Shown: in pieces, positions 18,138 through 25,449 of the stretch
Layout: the number at the start of each line of letters is the position of its first letter
Position numbering within the stretch: the stretch's first letter is position 1
Assembly (NCBI GenBank): GCA_024231975.1
Contig: JAAEQB010000108.1
Span: forward strand, 1 to 64,000
DNA from: Allobosea sp.
GTDB lineage: Bacteria; Pseudomonadota; Alphaproteobacteria; Rhizobiales; Beijerinckiaceae
DNA: 64,000 nt
Direction of reading: 5' to 3'
The notes under the pieces: model-generated
Database searches by the model: none
The model's input: the letters and a program-made list of their open reading frames with translations, nothing else
What the model was told of the DNA's origin: nothing
Program-made: the position numbers and the translations under genes

Positions 18138-19108
18138 CAGGCGGCCTCGTCACAAGCCACGGGTTCTCGCCCGGAAAAGAAATCCTGGAAGGCGGCATAG
18201 ACGAGGTCGGGCCGATGCTCTGCCGGGTAATGCCCGGTTGGAATGGCCCAGCCGCGCAGGTCATCGGCCCATGCGGACCAGGCCTCGATCGGCTTGAAAT
18301 GCCGCCCGCAATGGCTGTTCGAGCCCCACAGCACGAGGACGGGGCAGGCGATCTTGCGGGCACCGAAATCGGCGGTGTCCATGGCGAGATCCAAGGTCAC
18401 CGTCGCGCGATAGTCTTCGCAGACTGCATGGACCTGCTCGGGCGTAGTGCAGCGCGCGTAATCCGCCAGCGCCTCGGGAGTGAAGATCTCCAGTCCGACT
18501 CCCTTCTTATTGAGCTTGTAGCGGATGTAATAGTCGAGATCGGCGCAGATCAGGCGCTCGGGAAACGGCGCCTTCTGCGCCATGAAGAACCAATGATAGG
18601 ATTCTAGCCCCCAGCCGAGACTGACGTTGGTCAGCACATGATGGGTCGGCACGATGTCGAGAGCAGCGAGCGCTGCGACACGGCGTGGCTGATCGAGCGC
18701 CATGCGGAAGCCGACGCGCGCGCCGCGGTCGTGTCCCGCGACCGCAAAACACTCGAAGCCGAGTGCATCCATCACGTCGAAGTTGTCCTCGCCCATGGCA
18801 CGGAAGCTGTAGCCGGCATGGTCCTCGCCGCCATCAGGCTTGGAGCTGTCGCCATAGCCGCGCAGGTCGGTGGCGACGACCGTGAAGCTCTGGGCCAGCG
18901 ATGGCGCGATCTTGTGCCAGCTCGCAAGGTTGAGCGGGTTGCCATGGATCAGCAGCAGCGGGGGACCGCTGCCGGCGATGGCCACCTCGATCTCGGCGCC
19001 GCGCGTCTTCACCTTGCGCCGTTCAAAGCCAGCCATCAGCACGGGGCCATGCTGCAATAGCGGGGGCCGGTCCTCGCCGCTATCCGATCGTTTCAGCATC
19101 ATCGGCAT
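18137..19108 (-). CDS. Fluoroacetate/haloacetate dehalogenase-like alpha/beta hydrolase
   Basis: 323 residues. The oxyanion motif LLIHGNP and the nucleophile motif GHDRGAR are present, the nucleophile being Asp127 rather than Ser. Residues match the fluoroacetate dehalogenase active site with a constant offset of 17: Arg128 and Arg131 (carboxylate grip), Asp151, and His172-Trp173 in ESYHWFFMAQ (halide pocket). Tyr233 (EDYRA) and the catalytic His293 (TGHYPAEH) follow. Known relatives hydrolyse the C-F or C-Cl bond of haloacetates; other Asp-nucleophile members are epoxide hydrolases. ATGs at 19102 and 19099 are better spaced from GAGGAG than the first ATG. It diverges from pdxA2 across operator 4. 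Confidence 0.85.
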   Translation of the reverse strand: MPMMLKRSDSGEDRPPLLQHGPVLMAGFERRKVKTRGAEIEVAIAGSGPPLLLIHGNPLNLASWHKIAPSLAQSFTVVATDLRGYGDSSKPDGGEDHAGYSFRAMGEDNFDVMDALGFECFAVAGHDRGARVGFRMALDQPRRVAALAALDIVPTHHVLTNVSLGWGLESYHWFFMAQKAPFPERLICADLDYYIRYKLNKKGVGLEIFTPEALADYARCTTPEQVHAVCEDYRATVTLDLAMDTADFGARKIACPVLVLWGSNSHCGRHFKPIEAWSAWADDLRGWAIPTGHYPAEHRPDLVYAAFQDFFSGREPVACDEAA

Positions 19109-19142
19109 TGCTCCTCGTCAGATCCCATGCAATGAATATCAT

Positions 19143-19154
19143 ATTGTCGACAAT
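19143..19154. promoter_or_regulatory. Candidate GntR operator 4
   Basis: ATTGTCGACAAT, a perfect 12-bp palindrome and the best example of the motif. It lies 34 bp before the dehalogenase-like gene and 25 bp before the pdxA2-like ATG, placing both divergent units under the same control as the transporters. Confidence 0.65.
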
Positions 19155-19179
19155 AAGCATCTTGCAATTGAGGAATGTC

Positions 19180-20196
19180 ATGGCCGCCATGCAGGACAAG
19201 CCACGCCTCGGCTTCCTCTTCGGGGATAGCACGGGCATCGGCCCTGAGATCGCAGCCAAGGTCCTGGCGGAGGGCAGCTATCGCCAGCACGTCCGGCTGG
19301 TCGCGATCGGCGACCAACGCGTGCTGGGGCAGGGCGCCGTTGATGCTGGCGTCGAGTTGCGCTGGGCCCGTGTTGTCGCCGGCAGCGACATAGACTGGGA
19401 GGCACCGGAGATCCCGCTCATCGATCTCGCCAATGCCGACCCGGTCTCACTCGGGCGCGGACGAATCTCGCCGGAGTCGGGCCGCATCACCGGCGAGACG
19501 CTGGCTCATGCGATCGCGATGGCGCAGGCGGGGCAGATCGATGCCATCACCTTTGCGCCGCTCAACAAGGCGGCGATGTTCGCGGGCGGCTGGCGCTTCC
19601 CCGACGAGCACAAGATGTTCGCGCATCTGCTGAAGCACCAGGGCTATTTCTCAGAGATGAATGTGCTCGATGGCCAGTGGATGTCGCGCGTGACCTCGCA
19701 TGTCTCGCTTCGCGACGCGCTCGACCTCATCGATGCCCGCGCGATCACCGATGCGGTGGAACTGGTCGATCGGATGATGAAGCGCGCCGGGATTTCGAGC
19801 CCGCGCATCGCCGTCGCCGCGCTCAACCCGCATGCCGGCGAGAACGGCCTCTTCGGGCGCGACGAGATCGAGCTGATCCGCCCGACCGTGGAGAGGATCG
19901 CGGCGGGCGGTATCGGCTGCAGCGGCCCCTATCCGGCCGATACCGTCTATATCCGTGCCTTCGCCGGTGAGTTCGACAGCGTCGTCGCCATGTATCACGA
20001 TCAGGGGCAGATCGCGACGAAGCTCAGGGGCTTCAATCGCGGCGTCACGGTGACGGCCGGGCTGGACGTGGTCTTCACCACTCCCGCTCACGGCACGGCC
20101 TTTGACATAGTCGGCAAGGGCGTGGCCTCACCCGGTGCGCTTCAGACTGCGATCGAACTGGCGAGTCGATTGGCAGGCACGAGGCTGACCGCCTGA
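19180..20196 (+). CDS. PdxA2-like 4-phospho-hydroxyacid dehydrogenase
   Basis: 338 residues from the ATG at 19180, preceded by GAGGA; an earlier in-frame ATG at 19108 would cover the operator. The PdxA fold is indicated by FGDSTGIGPEIAAKVL, the metal histidines in FPDEHKMFAHLL and AMYHDQGQIATKL, NPHAGENGLFG and TPAHGTAFDIVGKG. Biosynthetic PdxA oxidises 4-hydroxythreonine 4-phosphate; the PdxA2 branch oxidises phosphorylated four-carbon sugar acids (D-threonate, D-erythronate or L-threonate phosphates). The operon context points to catabolism rather than vitamin B6 synthesis, but no sugar-acid kinase (DUF1537 type) lies nearby. Confidence 0.88.
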   Translation: MAAMQDKPRLGFLFGDSTGIGPEIAAKVLAEGSYRQHVRLVAIGDQRVLGQGAVDAGVELRWARVVAGSDIDWEAPEIPLIDLANADPVSLGRGRISPESGRITGETLAHAIAMAQAGQIDAITFAPLNKAAMFAGGWRFPDEHKMFAHLLKHQGYFSEMNVLDGQWMSRVTSHVSLRDALDLIDARAITDAVELVDRMMKRAGISSPRIAVAALNPHAGENGLFGRDEIELIRPTVERIAAGGIGCSGPYPADTVYIRAFAGEFDSVVAMYHDQGQIATKLRGFNRGVTVTAGLDVVFTTPAHGTAFDIVGKGVASPGALQTAIELASRLAGTRLTA

Positions 20197-20208
20197 AGCA
20201 GGACGGGG

Positions 20209-20418
20209 TCAGTCGGCCTTGATCTTAAGGCAGGCGAGTTCCTGTCCCGTCGCTGCCGGTTGAGGTTGGAACGGCCGGTGCATCCCGACGAGCGAGTTCA
20301 TCGAGATGCTCCAGTCGTGGGTCTCCGGCACGCACCTTCTGTTCGAGCAGGCTGTCGTGAAGCGGATATCCTGCACGCGGCAGAGATCCGTGATCGACTG
20401 GCAGTCGGCAGGTGTCAT
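20209..20418 (-). CDS. Hypothetical small protein coupled to lysR
   Basis: A 69-codon frame whose ATG overlaps the lysR stop as ATGA, the usual layout of translational coupling. Third codon positions are mostly G or C, like the genes around it. Four Cys residues are spread along the sequence (DCQS, DLCRV, ACSNRRC). I recognise no family. It may be a real small protein, or the frame may be a product of GC-rich sequence. Confidence 0.25.
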   Translation of the reverse strand: MTPADCQSITDLCRVQDIRFTTACSNRRCVPETHDWSISMNSLVGMHRPFQPQPAATGQELACLKIKAD

Positions 20419-21377
20419 CGCTCCAGCCGCCGCAGATGGCCGAGCGCAACGGCGTCATCGACATAGTCGCGCAGCACGCGCCGGAACGCCTCGACCCCCG
20501 GCGTATCGGCGCGATAGACGAGGCCGCCGGGCCGCGCCGCCTTCGACAAGGGGAAGGGGACGATGCGCACCAGCCCTCGGACCAGATCGCCGACCATGGT
20601 CAGGCCGGAGAGCACGGTGAGACTGTCCGAGGTCAGCACCACCTCCCGGATCATCGACATCGAACTGGCGCGCAGGGCCGGTTCCTGCGGCCGCAATTGT
20701 CCGTCGCGCAGGGCGATCTCGACATCCTGGCCGATGCGCTGCTCCAGTGTCGGCAGGATGAACGGAAAGGCCGAGATCGAAGCGGCCGAGCACTCGGTTT
20801 CGTTGAACAGCGGGTGACCATAGCGGGCGAGAATCGCCAGCGGCTCGTCGAACAGCGCGTCGCGGATGAAGCTGTCCGGGTTCGGCGGCTCATAGAGCCG
20901 CCCGACGACGAGGTCGATCTTCCTCGCGGCGAGTAGCGCAAGCTGCTCCTGCATGCGCCCCTCGATCAGCTCCACCACTGTCTGCTGATGCGTTGCCTTG
21001 AAGCGGGTCAGGATCTGCGGCATCAACCCCGTGGCGGCCGATGGCAGCACGCCGATGACCAGGGCATCGACCATTCCGGCTTTCAGAAGCGCGAGATCGG
21101 CAGGAATGCGCTCGACCTCGGCGAGGATGCGCCGCGCCCGCGTCAGCACGGTGAGCCCGGCCGGCGTCGCAGCGACGCCGCGAGGTAGCCGTTCGAAGAG
21201 ACGGACGTCGAGATAGTCCTCGAGCTCGAGCAGATTTCGCGTCGCGGCCGGCTGGGTGAGGCCGAGAACCTGCGCAGCGCGCACCACGCTGCCATGATCG
21301 GCGATCGCGACCGCCACCCGCAGCTGCCGAAGCCGCAATCGCTGCCACATCATCGCATAGGTCGGTGCGCCCATCAT
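20415..21377 (-). CDS. LysR-family transcriptional regulator
   Basis: 320 residues: an N-terminal winged helix (LRQLRVAVAIADHGSVVRAAQVLGLTQPAATRNLLELEDYL is the full helix-turn-helix region, at about 17-57; shown key parts are GSVVRAAQVL and TQPAATRNLLELE), then a two-lobed effector domain. LysR proteins bind DNA as tetramers and activate a divergent operon when they meet a pathway intermediate. This one is divergent from the galB-like/bug/galC-like operon, with a near-perfect dyad between, and is very probably its regulator. Start choice between the first two Met codons is open. Confidence 0.9.
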   Translation of the reverse strand: MMGAPTYAMMWQRLRLRQLRVAVAIADHGSVVRAAQVLGLTQPAATRNLLELEDYLDVRLFERLPRGVAATPAGLTVLTRARRILAEVERIPADLALLKAGMVDALVIGVLPSAATGLMPQILTRFKATHQQTVVELIEGRMQEQLALLAARKIDLVVGRLYEPPNPDSFIRDALFDEPLAILARYGHPLFNETECSAASISAFPFILPTLEQRIGQDVEIALRDGQLRPQEPALRASSMSMIREVVLTSDSLTVLSGLTMVGDLVRGLVRIVPFPLSKAARPGGLVYRADTPGVEAFRRVLRDYVDDAVALGHLRRLER

Positions 21378-21396
21378 TCGCTCCCTGCTCCGAATA

Positions 21397-21414
21397 TATA
21401 TCAGGTCTGGTATA
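21397..21414. promoter_or_regulatory. Candidate LysR binding dyad
   Basis: TATATCAGGTCTGGTATA is an 18-bp near-palindrome in the gap between lysR (starts 21377) and the galB-like gene (starts 21504). Its position and AT-rich ends fit a LysR recognition site. Confidence 0.5.
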
Positions 21415-21503
21415 GGCTAATCCACAAATGGCTGTCGTTCGCGCTGCCGAGCTCGTCTAAGCTCGTTGAGCTATCACGTTTTTGAACGATCTGGAGGACG
21501 CCT

Positions 21504-22223
21504 TTGTCCGAGAAGAGTTTTGTCGTCGTCAGCGCCCATGTCGGCGATTTCGTCTGGCGCGCCGGCGGGGCCATCGCCCTGCATGCCGAGCTCGGCCTCA
21601 AGCCGATCGTGATCTGCCTGAGCCATGGGGCGATCGGCGAGTCGGCCAAGCTCTATGACGAACCGGGAATGACGGCGGCCAAGGCGCGCGACATCCGCCG
21701 CGACGAAGCCGAGCAGGCGGCCGGGATCCTCGGCGCCGAGATCCATTTCCTTGACGGCGAGGACTACCCGCTGCGGCCCACGCCCGCGATGTTCGAGACG
21801 ACAGTGCGCCTGCTGCGCCGTGCCCAGCCGCAGTTCCTGATGACACATCCGCGTGTCGATCCCTCGAACTGGGACCATGTCGAGACCTTTCGTTTCGCCA
21901 CGGAAGCCCGCCAGGCGGCGCAAGCCCAAGGGCGCGACTGGGGTCCGGTCGCCGGTGCGCCGCAGGTCTACTGCTTCGAGCCGCATCAGCCCGAGCTCTG
22001 CGAATACGTACCGGATACCTATCTCGATATCGGCGCCGTCTGGGAGAAGAAGTGGGCGGCGATGCAGTGCCTCAAAGGCCAGACCTCGCTGTGGAGCTAC
22101 TACAAGGGCGTCGCAGAGAAGAACGGCAACCTGGCGCGCCGTCGCAGCTTTGGCTCGGCACAACTGGCCGAAAGTTTCCAGCGGGTCTTCCCCAGCACGG
22201 TCAGACGGCTCGACCCGGTCTGA
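21504..22223 (+). CDS. galB: 4-oxalomesaconate hydratase-like PIG-L family protein
   Basis: 239 residues from a TTG start with CTGGAGGA upstream. It has the PIG-L zinc fold: the N-terminal ligand motif AHVGDFVWRAGG (His12, Asp15) and the HPRVDPSNWDH motif. Most PIG-L members are deacetylases, but the motif AHxxDFVWRxGG and the SHGAIGESAKL segment are those of GalB, the hydratase that turns 4-oxalomesaconate into 4-carboxy-4-hydroxy-2-oxoadipate in gallate and protocatechuate degradation. The galC-like aldolase two genes downstream acts on that product, which supports the call. No ring-cleavage dioxygenase is in the window. Confidence 0.8.
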   Translation: MSEKSFVVVSAHVGDFVWRAGGAIALHAELGLKPIVICLSHGAIGESAKLYDEPGMTAAKARDIRRDEAEQAAGILGAEIHFLDGEDYPLRPTPAMFETTVRLLRRAQPQFLMTHPRVDPSNWDHVETFRFATEARQAAQAQGRDWGPVAGAPQVYCFEPHQPELCEYVPDTYLDIGAVWEKKWAAMQCLKGQTSLWSYYKGVAEKNGNLARRRSFGSAQLAESFQRVFPSTVRRLDPV

Positions 22224-22251
22224 CCGAACCAATCCGACAGGGAGAGAAACC

Positions 22252-23229
22252 ATGCCGATCTCGCAACGCCTTCGCGCTGCTCTCGCTGCAGTTTTCCTTG
22301 CCATGGCCCCCGCAGCCGGCGCACAGGATGCCTATCCCAGCCACACCATAACCATCGTCAACGGATTCTCGGCCGGCGGCGCGGTCGACACAGTTGCCAG
22401 GGCGCTGGCCGAAAAACTATCCGTCAGCCTTGGCCAGAGCGTCGTGGTCGAGAGCCGCCCCGGCGCCGGCTCAAACCTGGCCGCTACCGCCGTCGCGCGC
22501 AGCCCCGCCGACGGTTACACGCTGCTGCTCGGTACCAATGGGCTCGCCATCAACATGGCGCTCTATGCCTCGCCCGGCTTCGACGTCGAGGCTGATCTCT
22601 CGCCGATCTCGATGGTCGGCGACATTCCCGCGATCATCGCGGCGCACCCGTCCTTTCCGGCGAGCTCGATCCCGGAGCTGATCGCCCATGCCAAGGCCAA
22701 TCCGGGAGCGATCTCCTATGCGACGCCGGGCAACGGCTCGCTGCCGCATCTGGCGATGGCCCTGCTCGCCGGCAAGGACAAGCTCGACCTGCGCCATGTC
22801 GCCTATCGCGGCGGCCATCCGGCGGTGACGGATACGATCGGCGGCCATGTCCCGCTCGTCGTCGTCAATGCGCTGGAGGCAGCGCCCTATATTCTCGACA
22901 ACAAGCTGAAAGGGCTCGGCACCACCGGCCCGAAACGGCTGCAGGCCTTGCCGAATCTGGCGACCGTGGCCGAGGCGCCCGGGCTTGCCTCCTATGCTGC
23001 CGAGACCTGGTGGGGCCTGTTCGCGCCGGCAGGCACCCCGCAGCCGGTGCTCGAGCGGCTGGAGCGTGAGGTCCACAAAGCACTGGCCGATCCGGCGCTG
23101 CGCAAGCGCATAGAGGATGTCGGCGGCAGCGTTAAGCCGTCCTCGCGCGCCGAGCTCGCCGCCTTCGTCAGGAGCGAGCGAGCCAAATGGAAAGAAGTCG
23201 TGCAGGCGACAGGGCTGAAGGCGAACTGA
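22252..23229 (+). CDS. Bug/TctC periplasmic binding protein
   Basis: 325 residues from the ATG at 22252, following GGGAGAG. A signal peptide (RLRAALAAVFLAMAPAAGAQ) precedes the Bug start AYPSHTITIVNGFSAGGAVD. The binding loops typical of the family follow, including PDGYTLLLGTN-like SPADGYTLLLGTN. It lies between galB- and galC-like genes and probably binds the carboxylate metabolised by them. No tctAB genes adjoin, so it must share a membrane component encoded elsewhere, as many orphan Bug proteins do. Confidence 0.92.
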   Translation: MPISQRLRAALAAVFLAMAPAAGAQDAYPSHTITIVNGFSAGGAVDTVARALAEKLSVSLGQSVVVESRPGAGSNLAATAVARSPADGYTLLLGTNGLAINMALYASPGFDVEADLSPISMVGDIPAIIAAHPSFPASSIPELIAHAKANPGAISYATPGNGSLPHLAMALLAGKDKLDLRHVAYRGGHPAVTDTIGGHVPLVVVNALEAAPYILDNKLKGLGTTGPKRLQALPNLATVAEAPGLASYAAETWWGLFAPAGTPQPVLERLEREVHKALADPALRKRIEDVGGSVKPSSRAELAAFVRSERAKWKEVVQATGLKAN

Positions 23230-23231
23230 CT

Positions 23232-23915
23232 ATGGCACCCGTCGTCACCCGCACCAGGAAGCGCGCCCCGGCCGCGGCGATGGCCGATCTAGCCGAATTG
23301 GGTGTCTCCACCACGCATGAGGCGATGGGTCGGAGCGGTCTGCTGAAGCCCTATATGCGGCCGATCTATGCCGGCGCGCAGATCGCCGGCGGGGCAGTGA
23401 CGGTGCTGGCCCAGCCCGGCGACAACTGGATGATCCATGTCGCGATCGAGCAGGTCCAGCCGGGCGATGTGCTCGTCGTCGCCTGCACCGCCGACAATAC
23501 CGACGGCATGTTCGGCGACCTGCTGGCGACCTCGCTGAAGGCGCGTGGCGGCATCGGCCTTATCATCGACGCCGGCGTCCGCGATGTCCGCATGCTGACG
23601 GAAATGGGCTTCCCGGTCTGGTCGCGGGCGATCTCGGCCAAGGGCACGGTCAAGGCGACGCTGGGCAGCGTCAACGTGCCTGTGGTCTGCGCCGGGGCCC
23701 TCATCCATCCCGGCGACGTGATCGTCGCCGACGATGACGGGGTGGTGGTGGTGCCGCGGCGCGAGGCTGAGGCGGTCGCCGCCACCGGCCGCAAGCGCGA
23801 GACCAATGAAGATGAAAAGCGCAGACGCCTGGCTGCTGGCGAAGTCGGGCTGGACATGTACGCTATGCGCGACGGCCTCGCCAAAGCGGGGCTGATCTAT
23901 CGCGATGAAGACTAA
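23232..23915 (+). CDS. galC: 4-carboxy-4-hydroxy-2-oxoadipate aldolase/RraA-family protein
   Basis: 227 residues from the ATG at 23232, 2 bp after the bug stop codon. The RraA-like fold is shown by GGAVTVLAQPGDNWMIHVAI, VQPGDVLVV, the active-site GDLLATS and DAGVRDVRML motifs (pyruvate-binding Arg and metal Asp), and HPGDVIVADDDGVVVVP. HMG/CHA aldolases of this class split 4-carboxy-4-hydroxy-2-oxoadipate to pyruvate and oxaloacetate; the extra C-terminal helix (about 190-227), which plain RraA lacks, favours the aldolase. The upstream galB-like gene makes the same assignment. Confidence 0.85.
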   Translation: MAPVVTRTRKRAPAAAMADLAELGVSTTHEAMGRSGLLKPYMRPIYAGAQIAGGAVTVLAQPGDNWMIHVAIEQVQPGDVLVVACTADNTDGMFGDLLATSLKARGGIGLIIDAGVRDVRMLTEMGFPVWSRAISAKGTVKATLGSVNVPVVCAGALIHPGDVIVADDDGVVVVPRREAEAVAATGRKRETNEDEKRRRLAAGEVGLDMYAMRDGLAKAGLIYRDED

Positions 23916-24133
23916 ATCCATCGAGCAGATTCCGCCTGCCGGTTAGCCGAACCGGCACCAGGCTGGTAGGGCCGCGAAGTCGCCGGGCGCTAACCGCCGG
24001 CTCCGTTCCCACCTGCAGTGGCGATCCGCCTCCGAGCCTTCAGCCATGGCTGCCACTGCCGCTGCGCATCCGTTCTCCGGTGAACACGCAGAACGGCTTT
24101 CCAGCGCGCTGCCTGTGAAGAAGCCTTTTCCTC

Positions 24134-24379
24134 TCAGCGACGGCTGCTTGAAACTCGGCTCTGATGCCCACTGGAGAGGAATTGCATGAAAGCCGGCGGA
24201 ATCTCAATGAAGTCGAGAGCTTCCTGGCCGATATCGAAGTCCACGATAGCCTCGGTCAGCATCTCGAATTCCCGCTCGCCGTCAGAACCTATCGGGGACG
24301 AGATGAGCTGTGCAGCTCGCAGCACAGCAGCCTTCCGCTGTTCATAAGACGAGATCATCACGGCGTCGGCGTTCGGCAT
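24134..24379 (-). CDS. Hypothetical protein, resembles the N-terminus of HigA-type antitoxins
   Basis: 81 residues, isolated between the galC-like and hemolysin genes. The central part (YEQRKAAVLRAAQLISSPIG then EREFEMLTEAIVDFDI) recalls the helical N-terminal segment of HigA-like antitoxins, but the helix-turn-helix that should follow is missing and no toxin gene adjoins. It may be an antitoxin remnant, or an unrelated small protein. Codon bias is weaker than in its neighbours. Confidence 0.35.
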   Translation of the reverse strand: MPNADAVMISSYEQRKAAVLRAAQLISSPIGSDGEREFEMLTEAIVDFDIGQEALDFIEIPPAFMQFLSSGHQSRVSSSRR

Positions 24380-24765
24380 GACACCACCTCATCGCTACGC
24401 AACCTCACTGCTGCCAAGTTAGCGACCCGGCCGCAGGAATACGAGTCGCTTGTACGAGATGGCTTGGTAACGCAGCCTGACGCCTGACATGGGCGGTTGG
24501 CCTCCGCGCTCGGAAATGTGAGCGTGCCGTATGCGTCCATGTGCTGACATTGGCGTTCCGCCCAATGGCGGCTCCCCACAGCATGCGGCTTGGCGCGCCA
24601 GGCAATCGAGGGGCTGTTGCCAAAGCGGCCTGACCCGCCGATGATTCCAGGGCGAGCTCGCCGGGCGTTGTTCGGCGAGCCTTTCTTTGGCTGTTGTCAC
24701 ATCGGCGGCAGACACGCTTGCTATCGCCGTCGTTCCCTCATGAGGGCGGCCGACGACGCACGATC
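24380..24765. other. Intergenic stretch with no supported gene
   Basis: No frame here has a recognisable domain or convincing codon bias. The only structure seen is the hairpin at 24656-24680. The final part must hold the promoter of the hemolysin III gene; no clear -35/-10 pair was identified. Confidence 0.4.
24656..24688 (+). terminator. Possible intrinsic terminator
   Basis: GCTCGCCG (24656-24663) pairs perfectly with CGGCGAGC (24673-24680) around a 9-nt loop and runs into CTTTCTTT. The overlapping palindrome GGCGAGCTCGCC at 24651-24662 could compete. No gene ends close upstream on this strand, so its role is uncertain. Confidence 0.3.
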
Positions 24766-25443
24766 GTGAAAGGGCATGAATTGCACGGGCCGATACAAGG
24801 ACGCTTCCACTTCAATCGCGCCGAGCTTTGGGCGGATGGTCTGATCCATGTGCTTGGGATCGTGCTGGGCGTAGGTGCGGTGGCGTATCTGCTTGTGCGC
24901 GTCGTCGCAGCCGCCCCGGTGCCCGGTCTGATGCCGGTCGCGATCTACAGCTCGGCGCTGATGGCCGTCCTGATCATCTCCGCCGTTTACAACATGTTGC
25001 CGGTTTCCCCGGTGAAGTGGCTGCTCCGGCGCTTCGACCATTCGGCGATCTATGTCCTGATTGCTGGAACATATACGCCTTTCCTGGCGAAAATGGGCGA
25101 GAGCGCAGTGGCGCATGTCCTTCTCGCCGTCGTCTGGATCGCGTCGGCCGCCGGGGTCGTGCTCAAGGTCGTCTTGCCTGGCCGATACGATCGCGTTTCG
25201 ATCGCCCTCTATCTTCTCATCGGCTGGAGCGGCGTCTTTGCCTGGGAGAATATCGCTCAGCTTCCAAGCATAGCCTTGTGGCTGATCGTGACGGGCGGGG
25301 CTCTCTATACGCTCGGCGTGGTTTTTCACGTCTGGCAGAGCCTTCCTTTCCAGAATGCGATCTGGCACGCCTTCGTTCTTGTCGCTTCCGGCTGCTTCTA
25401 TGGAGCCGTTTTCCAGGCCTATGCGATCACGCCATCGGGCTGA
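24766..25443 (+). CDS. Hemolysin III family (PAQR-like) membrane protein
   Basis: 225 residues from a GTG at 24766; a TTG at 24694 adds 24 residues with no ribosome site. Seven hydrophobic segments are visible. Family signatures are ELWADGLIHVLGI, the SAVYNMLP region followed by RRFDHSAIYVLIAGTYTPFL, and the C-terminal HVWQSLPFQNAIWHAFVLVAS. Conserved His and Asp residues in these motifs bind zinc in PAQR proteins. Bacterial members are inner-membrane proteins of unsettled function, often linked to membrane lipid homeostasis; haemolysis is not established for most. It converges on the GTPase gene with 6 bp between stops. Confidence 0.88.
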   Translation: MKGHELHGPIQGRFHFNRAELWADGLIHVLGIVLGVGAVAYLLVRVVAAAPVPGLMPVAIYSSALMAVLIISAVYNMLPVSPVKWLLRRFDHSAIYVLIAGTYTPFLAKMGESAVAHVLLAVVWIASAAGVVLKVVLPGRYDRVSIALYLLIGWSGVFAWENIAQLPSIALWLIVTGGALYTLGVVFHVWQSLPFQNAIWHAFVLVASGCFYGAVFQAYAITPSG

Positions 25444-25449
25444 CGGCGC

